DNA from: Wuchereria bancrofti
Taxonomy: Eukaryota > Nematoda > Chromadorea > Rhabditida > Onchocercidae
NCBI GenBank assembly: GCA_005281725.1
Contig: SSBO01000003.1
Location: 3,275,824 to 3,339,823 of the forward strand
Direction: 5' to 3'
DNA: 64,000 nucleotides
Shown here one piece after another: positions 49,958 to 63,231 of this stretch. Every line of letters begins with the position of its first letter. The first letter of the stretch is position 1. The notes beneath the pieces are model-generated. The model was not told the origin of the DNA and made no database searches. It saw nothing but the letters and a program-made list of their open reading frames with translations. The translations under genes and the position numbers were made by a program.

Positions 49958-51428
49958 CCTAAAATCAGATCATATAGATGAGGTAATATTAAAGATATCA
50001 GGAAAAAGAGCATATCGAAATCCGCATAGATTAATAATAATAATTTTATACTCTATCATCGTTATCGTTACAATTTGATGATAACAAATTTATCATATAA
50101 TGAATTTGAATGTTATTTAAAAAGAAAAACGTTTTTTTTAAATTCATTTATCCTTAATTCCAGTAACTAATCACTTTGATGAAAAGATTTGAAACATGAT
50201 TAAACGATTTCATTGATTTATGTTGAATTGTGCCATTTTAATGTATATCTCTCATGATCATATCATGTGAGATATACATTTCGATAATAATAACATCAGA
50301 AAAGAAATCAAGATATTACCGATCTGTTATCAATATCATACCTCAAGAAGAGATTACGATATTAAGTTTTGCCACTGAAATTTCCACTAATAATAAAGAA
50401 ATGAATTTATTTCTTTCATTACTCTCAAAAGTTTGAGGCAAAATAAACACAAAAGCAATAATATTGCTTTAATAATATACACTTTCGTAATATATTTTTT
50501 TCTCTTTCTCAAAGTAATTGGAAAAATAAAATTTAATTTGTCTAAGCTATGAAGTCTTTGATGAATATAAAGTATTTATCTTGATGTTTTCACATCGTGG
50601 CATCTTACACGTATTTTCCTACATTTCACTTTTTTTTTAATATGAAACTAATAGACGGTGGTCCAGATACCAATATAATCTTTATTGATCCCAAATAGGC
50701 TTATTTCTTTTACTGCTCCTAAACTAACATCTCACTGTTCGTTTAAAAAAGATCAAGCAGAAACTGATGAAAGTAAAAGAAACATTTTGAAAATGTTATG
50801 GAAAACATACCCGTAATGGTGCTTTTTTCAAAAAAGGAAGAAAAAATTAGAATCATCTATAATATTATCATTATTGTTACTCCATCGAAATATCCATCAA
50901 CATTAATAATTGTCAGCTTGAATTTCCATTCTTTCAACAAAACAAAATTGCAATAAAACGCAACATCAGCGATAGAATGATGAAATTCAACAAACGAATG
51001 CATAGAACCATGGAAAATTCTATTTTGCAAACTAACAATGCAGGAAATGTTATTTTACAGTCAGTATGTCAGTATGAAATGGAAACTTTTTTAATTAAAT
51101 AGTAAGGCAAAATATTACAACACAAAATGTGATCTTTTCACTTGAAAAAAAATAAATAATGCATAAACAGTGAGAAACAAAAATGTGAGAATAAGTATTG
51201 GGCAACTTTTCCGACAAATGTATGAAACAAATGCACGAAATTCTTCACAGGAATTCCCATAAAATACTTAATATACAAAAACATATCACCAAAATATTTA
51301 AAGCATTTCAAAATGTAATAAAATAAAAAAGAAAAATAAAAAGTAGTGGATGGATAAAAAATACATATATTATAATACACTAACATTTAAGAATAACTTA
51401 CTATCCCTTACATTTAGTAAGTCTATGC
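49958..51428. other. Convergent intergenic region between cadherin and GLE1
   Basis: AT-rich DNA between two genes that point at each other. It should hold both 3' untranslated regions. No gene, RNA or repeat array stands out. An inverted repeat around ATATCTCTCATGATC... GTGAGATATA sits near 50244-50278. Confidence 0.6.
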
Positions 51429-54400
51429 TTATGAACGAAATGATGACAAACAATCATCAACAGTAAATTTTAATGCTGTCAAATAGTTTTCCGTAACATT
51501 TTGGATAGCTTTATTCATTTCCGAACTGTCCGGTACAATTTTTTGGATTGAAGCTCTCCACTGCGGTAGAACTGACTTGTCAATTAGAATTACCAGCTTT
51601 TCCATTTGTCTACCGTAGACTTTATGCATCACATTCCAATGCTGCTAAAAATTTTAATTATTAAATCTAGATGGAAGAAACTATACTTCAAAAGTTTTTA
51701 AAATTCATTCACTTAATGCTCAATTTAATCAAATTGAATACGCATTCTGAGAACAAAAACTTCTTTTCACATTTCAGTACAATGCTTCTTATTTTCAGAG
51801 AGATTTAACAAATTTCTTCTATGCATTTTTCACTTTGTTAATGGATAAAATAACAAGCAATATTCTCACTAAATAATAACTACAGAATTAATTTAAAACA
51901 AATCGTATTCTATAAGTCACAATTCCCAACAAATTCAATTTCTCTTGAAAATTAGGAATATATCAGTAATAAAATAGAATTAAATACCACCTTTAAAATT
52001 TCTGTTACCAATGTAGCACCGAACGCAGAACTATCCGCAACTGTTACAGCGATTATTTTCCACATCAATCCTAAACCATTACTTTCCGGTGTTGTTTGGA
52101 GATCAACACTTGCACTGGACATCTTCAAAGCAATAAATAAATTTATAATAGCAATTTCACGACTACGCCATGCTACTATCGTTTCGGCAAATCTCTCCGA
52201 ACGCTTTTTTAGATCCAGAATGCACTTTAAACTGAAAAATAAGGACGGTTAACATAATAGGAAAGATGATTAAGAAGATGCAAGATAACAATGCAAAGTA
52301 ACAATAAGAATTAGTTTAACTCGCTCAATATATATTGCCATGATGAATATTCACCTAATATACATTGGTAATAATGTGCAACTTATTTTTTATCAACTTG
52401 TACTACGGTACATCTGGCCTATTCTATTTACACAAATACTTATTATGACTTCTCAAGCAATTGCAGATCCACAAGGCGAAAAGTGTAGAATGATAACCAT
52501 TCATTATGATTGACTGCCAAAAGTGGCGATGCAATAAATAATTTGCCGTAGAGTAATTTCGAGAAAGCAATTGATGATAAAGTCAGTGACGATAGAACAG
52601 CAGCCACTACTTTCAACAGACTTATATCCTGTGGAATAAGATCCTGGAAATATAATGTAATAAGGGAGGTATGAAACAGAATCAGAAACGACTATCAAAG
52701 AAATAAATTTATAACTTTTCGAATGGTATAGAGTAAATAAAACCATCACAATACCACATATCCAGTTATTTCAAAATCCTTCATAAATTTACTGCCTAAC
52801 CTAGCAGTCAAAATCAAGTCTCTTTTATAATCGAAACAAGCTCAGATGCGCCTGATTAAAAAGAGCTTAGATATATTTCAAATCCAAAATGTAATTTTCG
52901 AAAAATTGCAAGGAAAATGGATTCAAACATGCTTTTTAGGATTGAATAACATTGGTTGAAAATTCAACAAAAAAAAAAAGAAAATAGGAGTAAATTAATG
53001 AATTACCAGATATGTGTCAATGATATGAACCATAGCCCAATCACGAGCCAACTCGTCATCTTTTAAGTTGATCATTTTGTCATTAAAACCATAAACTGTT
53101 AAGCCATTAAGCAAATTATTAAAGAAACGAACAATTTGAGCAATATCATTTCGCTTTGCAAATTTCTTTGTTGATACCGAAATCTTTTCCTTTATCGTAC
53201 ATTTCAATTCATTCTACAAAAAGTCTTACATAAAAATGTCAGACATTTGCAGTACCAAATACACAATATATATATATATATATACAGGTTCCCTATTTTA
53301 ATTTTTATGTATGTATTATATGCATTATTCTAATTTATATGTGTCTCCCTTGATTTTTTTTTCATATCTCAGTACCCAGACGATCTATTATAACATGATA
53401 AAGACGTGGATGATCCAAGAATTATCATCCTGAAGGGATAGCCACCATTGAACATCAACGAATATTGCTAACTATTACATTTGCAATATTCAACTCAGAT
53501 TTCAGACTACTTCACAGCAATAGTCAATGTATTCAACTTTGGAAACTTATTAAAAATTAACTTTCTTGTCCATATGTGTTCGAATAATACAATAAAAATA
53601 TATTTTAAGTGTGATTCACCTGCTTTAATATGTAATATCGGTTGAAGACAATGAATAAAGAGAGGTGTCGTAAGTAACTGCGTACAGTGTTTTTAAAATC
53701 TTTAGAAAAAATTTAACCAAAAAAAAAAAAAACTTACTTTGATAGAATCAGGTACATCAGCTACATTTACCATGAAAGTCCTTGCGAAAGCTATTTCATG
53801 TCCGTAAATTTGATGAGAGTGATTCGGACTTTTAGTATTTAAATCATCAAAAGTTCCGCTGCTTACAGTTAGAGATTTTACCTTTGACAAAGATTGCGTT
53901 ATCGAATCATTTTGTTTAGCCGCAACAATAGTACTTGCTTCGTTTGACTGAGCTGAACAGAACAGGATCAAGTCATTCCAAAATTCCAAGGTCAAAATTC
54001 CAGGATCTATGAAGCAATCTTATAGAAAAGTTAAAACAAATTTGTGATTTCATGCAAAATACTTCATGATAATAATAAAAAAACTTGGAGCTTCGAAAAA
54101 CTCACGTTGTTCCTCTGCAATCTGTTGCAAGGGCCAAGAAGTACTCCTTGAAGCTGAAGATCTGCGTGAAGAGATTGAATCCGTTCTCGTAAGCGCTGCA
54201 TGGCCACTTTTGAATGTTTCTGATGAGGAGATAGGTGTGCTTGCTTTTTGTGGACAAAAAACAAATGCAGCAGAATTATCAGAATGCTGTTGAATTTTCG
54301 GTGTTGCACATGCCGACGTAACGTACGCAGGAAATGATGAGGTGGTCTTTGGCGTTATTCGATTAACAACTGAAGGAACTGCACTGAGAGTTGGTATTAG

Positions 54401-56094
54401 ATTAGTAACGGTCACTGAAGACGATATTGAGGACATGTCTGATGTTCCTATATCGATGACAGCAGTTGATTTTGAGAAATAGACGGAAGTGGAAGCATCT
54501 GTTGGTAGCCGAGATTTTGATTTGATGGAAGTCGATTCGACTGGTACTGCAGGTTTAGACACTGAATGATGTGATATGAAACTACTGGAATCTTTTAATG
54601 CACCAAGAATGGATTTTGATTCAGGATCATGACTTGTGCTAAAATAAGCAAAACAATAGACAATGAATAAAAAATGTTAAAGTTCCCTAGAAATATGACA
54701 CAGCTCATGGCATCAATATATTTAACTTAATTTTAAATTAGCCATTCCATATTCTGAAATTAACATTTATCTGCCTTGAAATTAATTGATTTACACTACT
54801 ACATTCACAGCAGTTTTCATTGTCTAGCTGAGTGGATTAAGAAAACGAAAGTTTCTGAAGATTTACTTTAGTCTTTCCCTGAATGATTCTTCTAGTTCTT
54901 TCTTCTGTTGTGAAAGAAATAAATCCAATATTAGCCGTTCCCGAGGCTAAAATGAAATTCGTTAGTTGCTTCCACGCAAATTTTTGCCTTACTGATTCCT
55001 TACTGATTACAGTTCGTTAAGAATCGACATGCCTTACTGACACTCTAAATTATGCCAATAAATGTCATGAGTAACAGGAAAATTATGAGTTATGATGACT
55101 GAAACTTCGATTCCTTTTGCAGCTGATCAAAACAGTTAACTTTAAAGTCGTCACTGTCAGGTAAATCATGACAAATTAGAGAAAATTCATCTTGCAATTT
55201 ATTTCTTTGACAAGAAATTACAAGAAGAGTTGTTGTGCACCTTGTACACTTCCACATGGGAAAATACAATTTTTCAGAACAGAGAGATATCGGAAAAATG
55301 CACAAATATCCATTCTTTAACAATGTTGTTAAAGTCGAAAATTTACCTTTGGCTGAAACTTCGCCATATGTTGTTTTAGCCTTTCATCAAAATTATGCGA
55401 AACTCTTTCACGTATTGCTTGACGTAGTTCTCTCCGTTCTTCTAACTTTTCTTCCAGAAATACTCGTTGCTGACGCTGTAGTTTTTCAACAAATGGCTTC
55501 GCCGACTCATATCTATCATAGAAGACATTTGCACCTGGTGATGTATCGAACCACGAAGGATCGTTTTCATCATAGTCACTGAGAAAAAAAGATAAAGATT
55601 AGGGTGATGACGAGCGCTAATGTGACTTGTAAGGAATCGTTTCATGCTTCCTCGTACAACCTTTCATTTCATACTAATAGTTATAAGTAGTGCTACCAGA
55701 AATTAATAAAAGTACAAATTTCTCTACCAATGATCTTTTTGCTAAATCTCTATCATTGAATATATTAATAGTAATTGAAACCAGTGCTCATTTCTCAGAT
55801 CACTACAAAATATAGAATACTACATTTATTTTAAACGTGTAATTCAAGTTTAGTGTACCAAAGTACAGTTCAATTCAAGTTCAATGTACTAAAGTATAAT
55901 TCAACTTTAATGTACCAAGGTATATATCGATGTAACATTATCCTGTATATGCAAAGGATCATTCTCCAAGTTAAGTATAGCATCGCAACACACTACAACA
56001 ATGATAAATACACAAATAACTCTTATCCGGAAACTTACAGTTCTTCTTCCGATATTCCAAAATGATTCGTGTGAAAGCCGAAACGACTTGACAT
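51429..56094 (-). CDS. GLE1: GLE1-like mRNA export factor
   Basis: GLE1 acts at the cytoplasmic face of the nuclear pore, where with inositol hexakisphosphate it activates the DEAD-box helicase DDX19/Dbp5. Nine exons join in phase: 56039-56094, 55347-55578, 54867-54946, 54106-54638, 53738-53952, 53007-53213, 52498-52643, 51991-52231, 51429-51644, giving about 641 residues, near the size of animal GLE1. The first exon starts MSSRFGFHTNHFGISEEE. Exons 2-3 encode a charged coiled-coil segment (EEKLEERRELRQAIRERV). Exon 4 is long and Ser/Thr-rich. Exons 6-9 resemble the helical C-terminal domain: IAQIVRFFNNLLNG, LLKVVAAVLSSLTLSSIAF, GLGLMWKIIAVTVADSSAFG and HWNVMHKVYGRQMEKLVILI. The assignment rests on this C-terminal pattern and order; weak identity leaves some doubt. 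The exon 7 donor (TG/GTTATC) is non-ideal. Confidence 0.8.
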
Positions 56095-56120
56095 GGCCGC
56101 CTAACGAGCTGTTCTGAAAT
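56095..56120 (-). promoter_or_regulatory. Probable SL trans-splice acceptor and 19-nt leader of GLE1
   Basis: On the minus strand ATATTTCAG ends at 56114 and is followed by 19 bases up to the ATG. A T-rich tract lies further upstream. This fits nematode spliced-leader addition close to the start codon. Confidence 0.6.
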
Positions 56121-56329
56121 ATTTGCAGAATTGCCCCAAAGTCAGAAAAAAAAAACGACATTAAACGAGCAGCAGTACACTTCCAATTCGCAAATGAAGA
56201 GAGAGAAATGAATCGAATTCAAAAAGTATAATATAAACTGGGAAAAGGAATAGTCCGAAATGCAAAATATTAATCCCAATCATTTTAGCTAAGAATATAC
56301 AATAGAATTGCGTGAATTTCGCTCTTAAA

Positions 56330-56700
56330 TTAATCAGACGATAATGTTAGTATGGCTGATATGATAAGAATGGTTTGATGTACTGATATGGTTGATGTGA
56401 CTGATATGTTAATATGGTGGACATGATAACAATGATTTAATATATTGATGTGGTCGATGTGATAACAATGATAACAATAGTCCAGCATATTAATGTGGGT
56501 GACATGATAGTGGTGATAACAATGACTTAATGTATTAATGTGATAGGGTGATAACAGTGACTTGATGTTGATGTGGTAAGAGTGATGACAGCAATATGCG
56601 ACAATAGTGACTTTATACTGATAATATAACGGCGGTGACAATAATTCGTAATAACGACCCTGTGATCTTGATAATCTTGAGTATATGATAACAATGATTT
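56330..56700. repeat. Degenerate GATAACAATGA/TGATGTG tandem region
   Basis: About seven to ten diverged copies of a unit resembling GATATGATAACAATGATTTA with interspersed TGATGTGG. Open frames here (Tyr/His/Ser-rich) are repeat translations. It lies between GLE1 and the retrotransposon. Confidence 0.75.
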
Positions 56701-57169
56701 GAAATTCTTTATGTGCAAAAATTTCTTAAAATTTAAGAAAAAAAATTTCTTTATTATATGTAGGCATTACATATTCAATTTTTTTTCTAATCGATTTCTG
56801 GATTTCCAATAGTAATTTTTCTTGCCGTAGTGTAGATTTCATTTACTTATTTATTTTTCAGTTATTCCCTTCGATTGCGTTTGTCTAATCAATAACTTTT
56901 TAGGTAATTTGTAATCATCCGTTATAAGTTGACCCTTTATCGTTGATAAGGATTGTAGTCGTGGAATTTCTCTCCTTAGTTAATTTTATAAACTTAAGAA
57001 TCCATGCTATCGTTCTTACTAATCTTGACCACTTATTAAAACGATTAGCGTATACAAGTTTAAAATTTCTCTTTATAACAATTTTCTTAGTGACCTTTGC
57101 GATAAAAATTTCGCCTCCTTTTCATGTTCATAAAAAAAATCGAAGTTATGTTCCCATTATGGTCAGTTG

Positions 57170-60100
57170 TTCTCTTCCTATTCCAACCATGATAGTCCTT
57201 TCCACCATATTTAATAATTAAGTATGGTTGGAGAAAGTCCTTTTATTACAACACTGGCCGGATTATGCTTACTACTTGGAATATAATGAAACAAGAATTT
57301 TGCTTTTCTTATTTTATCTGCGCGATTTTGCACAAATTCTGATAGTAGTTGGAACGGTTGTGGATCCAATGTAACGCACATTTAGAGTCAGACCATAATG
57401 TCACTAGTGTATTTTCGAGTTTTAATTAATTTAATACAAATTGGGTTGCTCGTACTCCAACAAGCATTGCTAATAAATCCAATCGGGGGGGTATAGTGAT
57501 ACCTTTAATTGGTGTGATTCGAGATTTAGTAAATATCAAGAACATTTTGACTGCTTGTATATCTTGTCAACGAGTATATATGATTGCAAAATATGCCACA
57601 CTTGATGCATCCATGAAGACATGAAGTTGTGCTTGCTCTGAAGTAACTCCCATTGGATCGTATTGAGATGCTACGAATTTAAAATTTTTTTTTTTTTGTT
57701 AGGTCTCTATCGTTCCAAGGTTTTAGGATTACTTGAAGATATCCTTTTTGAGATTCCAATTAACCCTAAGGATTTTCTTCAATTGGCATACTTCTGCTCG
57801 ATCGTGTTCAGGAATAATTTTGTTGAATTCATTGTCATTTAAAAGAAATTCTCTGGTGTTCATTGAGGCCTCTCTGAAGATACATTTGGTTTCTTCATAA
57901 AGTTTGAGTGCTTTCTCAATTCCTTTAGCTGGTAACATAACATTGTCAAATAAAGGTTTTTTTGAATCTTTGAGACAGTTTCACTCCCATGAATTTCTAA
58001 ATGGTAGTTGAGGGTGACTGCCAGTAAAAACGGGAATGATATCACCCCGAATGGAATTCTTTGGAAACAATAACATATTATCTTGTCTTCGATGGTCCGT
58101 CCATGTTCTTCAACCAAAGAAAACGTGTGTAGTTGCATTCTGATGGAAATAATTCCAATTGCAAAAAACCTTTTCAATATCGGCATTATATCCTCCATCG
58201 TTATAGGTCAAATCAATATGCCTGATAAATCTGGGAGTGCGATCGAACCGCAATATAGAACATCGTTCACACTTTTCATACCTTTGGTGTCAGCGGAAAC
58301 ATCGTAAACGATTCTTATTGTCGATTTATTTGGTGTTAATACCTCATTACGCGGCAAATGATATATGAAGCCAACCTGATTCAATTCTGGGGTTACTTCT
58401 TCAATTATATTGGATTCCATTTGTTCTTGAATTATTTTGTTGTAACGATTGAGAAGTAATTTGTCAGTATGAAGTCGTTTAATTAATGTTTTTAATCTTC
58501 TGAAACAAAGACCATAATTACCATTTAGGCAAACTTTTGGATCTTTCCAGAGCCAAGATAATTGATATCTCCTATTTTGTCTTTGTTCTTTGAAATGCCT
58601 TAACGTTTGCTCGTATGCTTATGAGTTCTAATTTCCAGAATATTCCTATTCCTGAGATCGTGGGACACTGCTTACATTCATCGATTTGATTTCAACAGCA
58701 GCTATCTCGAATTTATTTTTACCTTCGTCATAATTATGAGATCCCCTTCCAGTTATTATAGGACCAACCTTTATATGGATTACATAGAATTCTTATGCCA
58801 TTTAACAGACTTCATTTGGAGACATAAAATCGAAGTAGTAATCCAGTAGTAGTAAAAATCGTAGTAGTCTGTCCCAATGAGTATATCGGACCTTTTCCAA
58901 CATCCTCCTTTCTCTTCAAGCTTTTCTTGAGCTATTATTTGTGGCAAATCTTGGCAGTTTTAGTTAATTACTTGCAGTTTTTCGGTCAGGTAATCTACCT
59001 CGCAAGTATCAATGATAATTTCAGAGTCCAAGGTTTTTCGATTTCTAATTTTGTAATCCAACATGACTTCGTTACCAAATGAGTCTCAAATTTTCTCCCT
59101 TGGTTCTGTCTAATCTCAGTCGTTTGTCAACTCTTCCAATATAAAGGATGAATGTAAGCCAATGTCAAATAATAAATACTTTCGTGGTTGAAATATGTGG
59201 AGTAGCACAGAAATATATTTTCTTTATTAACAGAACAACAGTGTAATAAAATTTATAAAGAATTGAGATACAGGTTGAGGAGATTCTTCTTTGGTTATTG
59301 TCAATTGTTTTACCGTTACATATATATTGTTAAAGTGGAAGTGGTAATGATGAATTCCGTTAGGCTTCAAGGTAGTCACAGTCATAATGTAAGCAAAGAA
59401 AGAGAATATATAAAGGATTTACGATAGAAACATGAGAAACAAACAATTTAAGCTACAAACATTATTGGGAACAATGTAAGGGATCTATAGTAAAAACATA
59501 ACAATGGGAACAAAGAGGTGTAAACATTATCGGAAACAATGTATAATGGGTTTATAGTATAAACATGATTAGAACAGAGTTCAGCATATAATCATTATTT
59601 GCGAAGGGTTGGTTCATCGAACATATTTCTTATTTTCTACTCTTATGTAGTATTTTGAAGTTTCGCGATACTAAAACCCGCGACATAGAAAATTCGCTTT
59701 TGGATTTTTGAGTGGTATGGACTGACTACATCTCTTCCTTTGCATGAAAGTAAAATCCACTTACTCATCTTCGATGATGGAGTTTATGATTGTAATTGAA
59801 TCCAAAATTTTTTACTAGAATTTGCTGATTTTGGGGATTCTCCATATTTCAGCGAACACAATGCCGTGTTATGGGGGGAACTTTACAATGGAAACAAAAA
59901 GGTTTCTCCCTTTCGCATTCGGTCGCTTTATGCCCTATTCGAAGGCATTTGAAACAAACAGTGATTTTTGTCAAACGTTCCATACGAAGCTTGAGTGTTG
60001 GATAATCAGAGCATTCATTATTCCTCTTATGACTTTGTAATTTTCTGGTGCAATGTCGTAACTGCTCATTGCTACCAATGCATTCTCTTTAAGACATGGC

Positions 60101-60383
60101 ATCAGATAATTTAATTTCTGGGTGTTTTGACTATGAACTGCTACATTAAAACTGCTCCAAAATTGTCTCCACAATTTTGGGTCGCCACTGTTATGAATGG
60201 TAATTGTGAAAAGTTTACTGCTGCGTGATTAGTGGAGATCATTTTTCCCTCTAAGGTTGACACTTCAATCTCTTCATGAGTTAGTCGTTGATTTAAAAAG
60301 AAAAAAGTAGTAAAAGAAATGTTTAAAGTAATGGTAGCTTCTCTTGCGTTAGCTATGAAGATACCTTGTGAATCGTCGACCAT
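57170..60383 (-). mobile_element. Decayed Bel/Pao LTR retrotransposon (gag-pol remnants)
   Basis: Minus-strand remnants follow Bel/Pao order. At 59970-60383, gag-like sequence includes DPKLWRQFWSSFNVAVHSQ after a frame change. At 59860-59970 there is a zinc knuckle CFKCLRIGHKATEC (CX2CX4HX4C) with a damaged second knuckle. At about 59120-59190, LLFDIGLHSSFI matches the aspartic protease active-site pattern. At 57860-58420 lie reverse-transcriptase segments including SVNDVLYCGSIALPDL and [11 protein letters not shown]. Near 57930 an FDNV box appears in another frame. At 57300-57680 there is RNase H-like sequence (LHVFMDASS, LWSDSKCALHWI) and then a GGKDYHGW segment. Stops and frame changes interrupt every domain, so no functional protein is made. 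No convincing long terminal repeats or complete integrase were found. Confidence 0.85.
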
Positions 60384-60556
60384 TTTTGAGTATTTCCTTT
60401 CCTCATTTCTGTTTTGTAATGAATTTCATAAAATTTTACTTGAACTAGAGATATAAAATGCAATGCAAACAGATGTATTCTTCTTTAATACTTTGACATA
60501 CTTGAAAAAAGTTCCATAAGACTAATTCATCGAACCAGAAAAACAGTTCAACTTGT
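60384..60556. other. Short AT-rich spacer
   Basis: Between the retrotransposon remnant and the receptor gene's 3' end. Nothing recognisable. Confidence 0.5.
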
Positions 60557-62554
60557 TTATTCTAGAAATCCAGCAGTGGTGGCCGGTTGGATATGTTGTT
60601 TGTTTCTGCAAAGTAACCATTTGATGCCATAAATTGCAGCATTCTGAAGATCTTTCTGCCGATATATGAATAACAGTACCATATTGAAGGAATTCAAGAG
60701 TGGTAAATACACGCAAAGCATCACAATAATCGGTGACCTTTTAGAAGCATCCAACACATAAACGCATTTCATCATTGATGGTAACACAACAAGAACTATA
60801 AGGAAATGTAAATACAAGTTGGAAAATAAATAAAAAGTGATAAAGGTACAACAAATCTTATTGCTAAAAGGATTCATTTGTGATCATTCCTACATTTCAA
60901 TGATCCTTTTGACATTAGAATTTGCTTCCCACCGAATTTCCTGTTTAAAACTTTGACACCAAAATTATAATAACTTCAGCTGCGTTATTATTATGCAAGA
61001 AACATACAAAATGTAAAAGAACAAGAAATCAGTGCTGTATGAGTATACCGCTTTTGATTCTTGATAAAATGTGTTAAATCGCGATTACATGAATTCTTTG
61101 AAAGAAACTGAGCTTTAAACCTTCTGCAAGATAGCATAAATGTGATTAAAATTTAATTTCTATTTGTCAACAAAGTCAAATTCTATTTAAATTTGAAATT
61201 CTATTTAAAATTTGTACTGCAACACTCAGTAGTGTTCATAAAATTCTTCTGAATCAAATTTCACTGAATTGCAAAATCAGTTGAAGCCAAATATGGCTTA
61301 AAAAGCAAAATAGGAGTGTACCGTGATATAACTTTTGAGAGTTATTATAATTATTATATTCAATTACATTATATAATTGTCAATGCATATTGGTAATAAC
61401 TTTTTTTTAAAATTCATACCTTTTTAATAGAGCAACAACAATAACCATTACGATAATACTAAATAATGAAGCAGTGGAACTCATTAATGTCAGAGTGACA
61501 TAAAAATAAGAGCTGTAAACACTAGGCACCCTGTAACGATCATTTTCATCAGATTTTAAAAACTAAGAATGTTTATTTAGCAATGTTTATGTTTTATCCA
61601 TTTTAATGAAATACTTTGATCAAAGCAAAATCATTTTAAATATGTAACTACACTGACTGATAAAACAGGAAAAAAGCATGAAATGATAAATTTGATTATT
61701 GTAACTCACATGCAAAAATGCGATATATATCGCTTCGATTCAATTAAACTTGCCACAGCGGTAAAAATTATTGCAATGGCAGTAATTGCATATTGTGTGA
61801 TAATTAATGCAAAGATTATTCGTTTATTGTGAGTATAGTAATACAGTGGGAATGCAACGACACAAAATCTTTCCACGCTATTCATTAGTAAACTCCAACC
61901 ATTTAGGAAAGACATTGATAAAAAAAAGATCGGCAACTGAAATTTCACTGATTGTTGAGTTCATAGTTTGGTGCTAATCACTTACTCTTATTAGCACAAT
62001 ACAGTAATGTTATTTATTGATTTCAGGTTACAATTCTAAAATACAACAGGTTTATTTGGATTCTTTTTTTAACTTCCAACATTCTATTTCAAATTTATTG
62101 CTGTAACAAAAAACGTCAAGAAAGGCGAATAATTTTGGAATGTTTTCCAAAAAATGAACGAACACTAAGCACGCAGTCATAATGAACAATAAATTGTTCT
62201 TGAACAACGGAAATCACCCATCGTTTTGCTCCTATTAATATTGCACTCATTCCGGTTAATGCACTATTAAAAAACACAGTTGCGAGAATCAGATAAGGAA
62301 GCCTGAAATGCTTAAATTTGTTCAGACGTCATTTATGCATTGATCTATAGCAAACATTTGAAATAATAATATCAGAAATAATCTTTATGAGATGAAATAT
62401 TTGACCTGAGCGATTTACGTAACATCACAAGCAGGAAAACTGGAGTATTAACCAATACTAGCATTGGGCCGATAACCAAATAAGCATAAAAATGTATGGA
62501 ATTGCTTGCAATTTTCAAATCATCATATTCTGTTCTGTTTACAGCAGCATTCAT
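60557..62554 (-). CDS. Rhodopsin-like seven-transmembrane receptor (nematode chemoreceptor-type GPCR)
   Basis: Five exons join in phase: 62406-62554, 62173-62302, 61710-61936, 61420-61530, 60557-60863, giving 307 residues, a normal size for nematode serpentine receptors. The N-terminus MNAAVNRTEYDDLK carries a glycosylation sequon. TM1 is YLVIGPMLVLVNTPVFLLVM, TM2 LILATVFFNSALTGMSAILI, TM3 ends in MNSVERFCVVAFPLYYY (the E/DRY position), TM4 is IIFALIITQYAITAIAIIFT, TM5 lies in exon 4, TM6 in the first part of exon 5 and TM7 is VMLCVYLPLLNSFNMVLLFI followed by YRQKDLQNA. A Cys at the exon 2/3 junction is placed for the conserved extracellular disulfide. An AATAAA hexamer overlaps the stop codon. 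Subfamily (srsx/srx/other) and ligand are not resolved. A disrupted inverted copy follows at 63232. Confidence 0.85.
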
Positions 62555-62702
62555 TGAAATATGTAAAAAAGTATGTGAGAAATAAAATAATTAGCAGAGT
62601 CAATGCAGCGTCGTTCAGTGTCACACGACTTTCGGTGGTGACATGTAAAACAAATGATGCTCCAAGTATAATTAAATGTTGCTAATCCTAACAGATATTT
62701 CC

Positions 62703-62720
62703 CTGAAAAATAGAATTGTA
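62703..62720 (-). promoter_or_regulatory. Candidate splice acceptor upstream of the receptor start
   Basis: On the minus strand TATTTTTCAG ends at 62703, about 150 bases before the ATG. It could be a trans-splice site. The same motif is preserved in the inverted copy at 63076-63085. Confidence 0.35.
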
Positions 62721-63231
62721 GCAAAATTTCTTTAACGATGAAATGTTTTTGATATGCAAATAATGTGCATTAAAATGTGAAAAGTTTGGTTATCACAATT
62801 TAAATTTCATTGAAGAACATTGAAAGTAACTGTGCATATTTCGAAAGCAAAAGCAAAAGTTCAAAAAAAAAATAACTATTAGTCTAAATGTGANTCACAT
62901 TTAGACTAATAGTTATTTTTTTTTTGAACTTTTGCTTTTGCTTTCGAAATATGCACAGTTACTTTCAATGTTCTTCAATGAAATTTAAATTGTGATAACC
63001 AAACTTTTCACATTTTAATGCATATTATTTGCATATCAAAAACATTTCATCGTTAAAGAAATTTTGCTACAATTCTATTTTTCAGGGAAATATCTGTTAG
63101 GATTAGCAAATTTAATTATTTTGGAGCATCATTTGTTTTACATGTCACCACCGAAAGTCGTGTGACACTGAACGACGCTGCATTGACTCTGCTAATTATT
63201 TTATTTCTCACATACTTTTTTACATATTTCA

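Noticed and set aside
55094..55209. Open frame on the minus strand inside a GLE1 intron (QDEFSLICHDLPDSDDFKV)
   Set aside because: It has no acceptor in the needed phase, while the exon at 54867-54946 joins directly in phase to 55347-55578.
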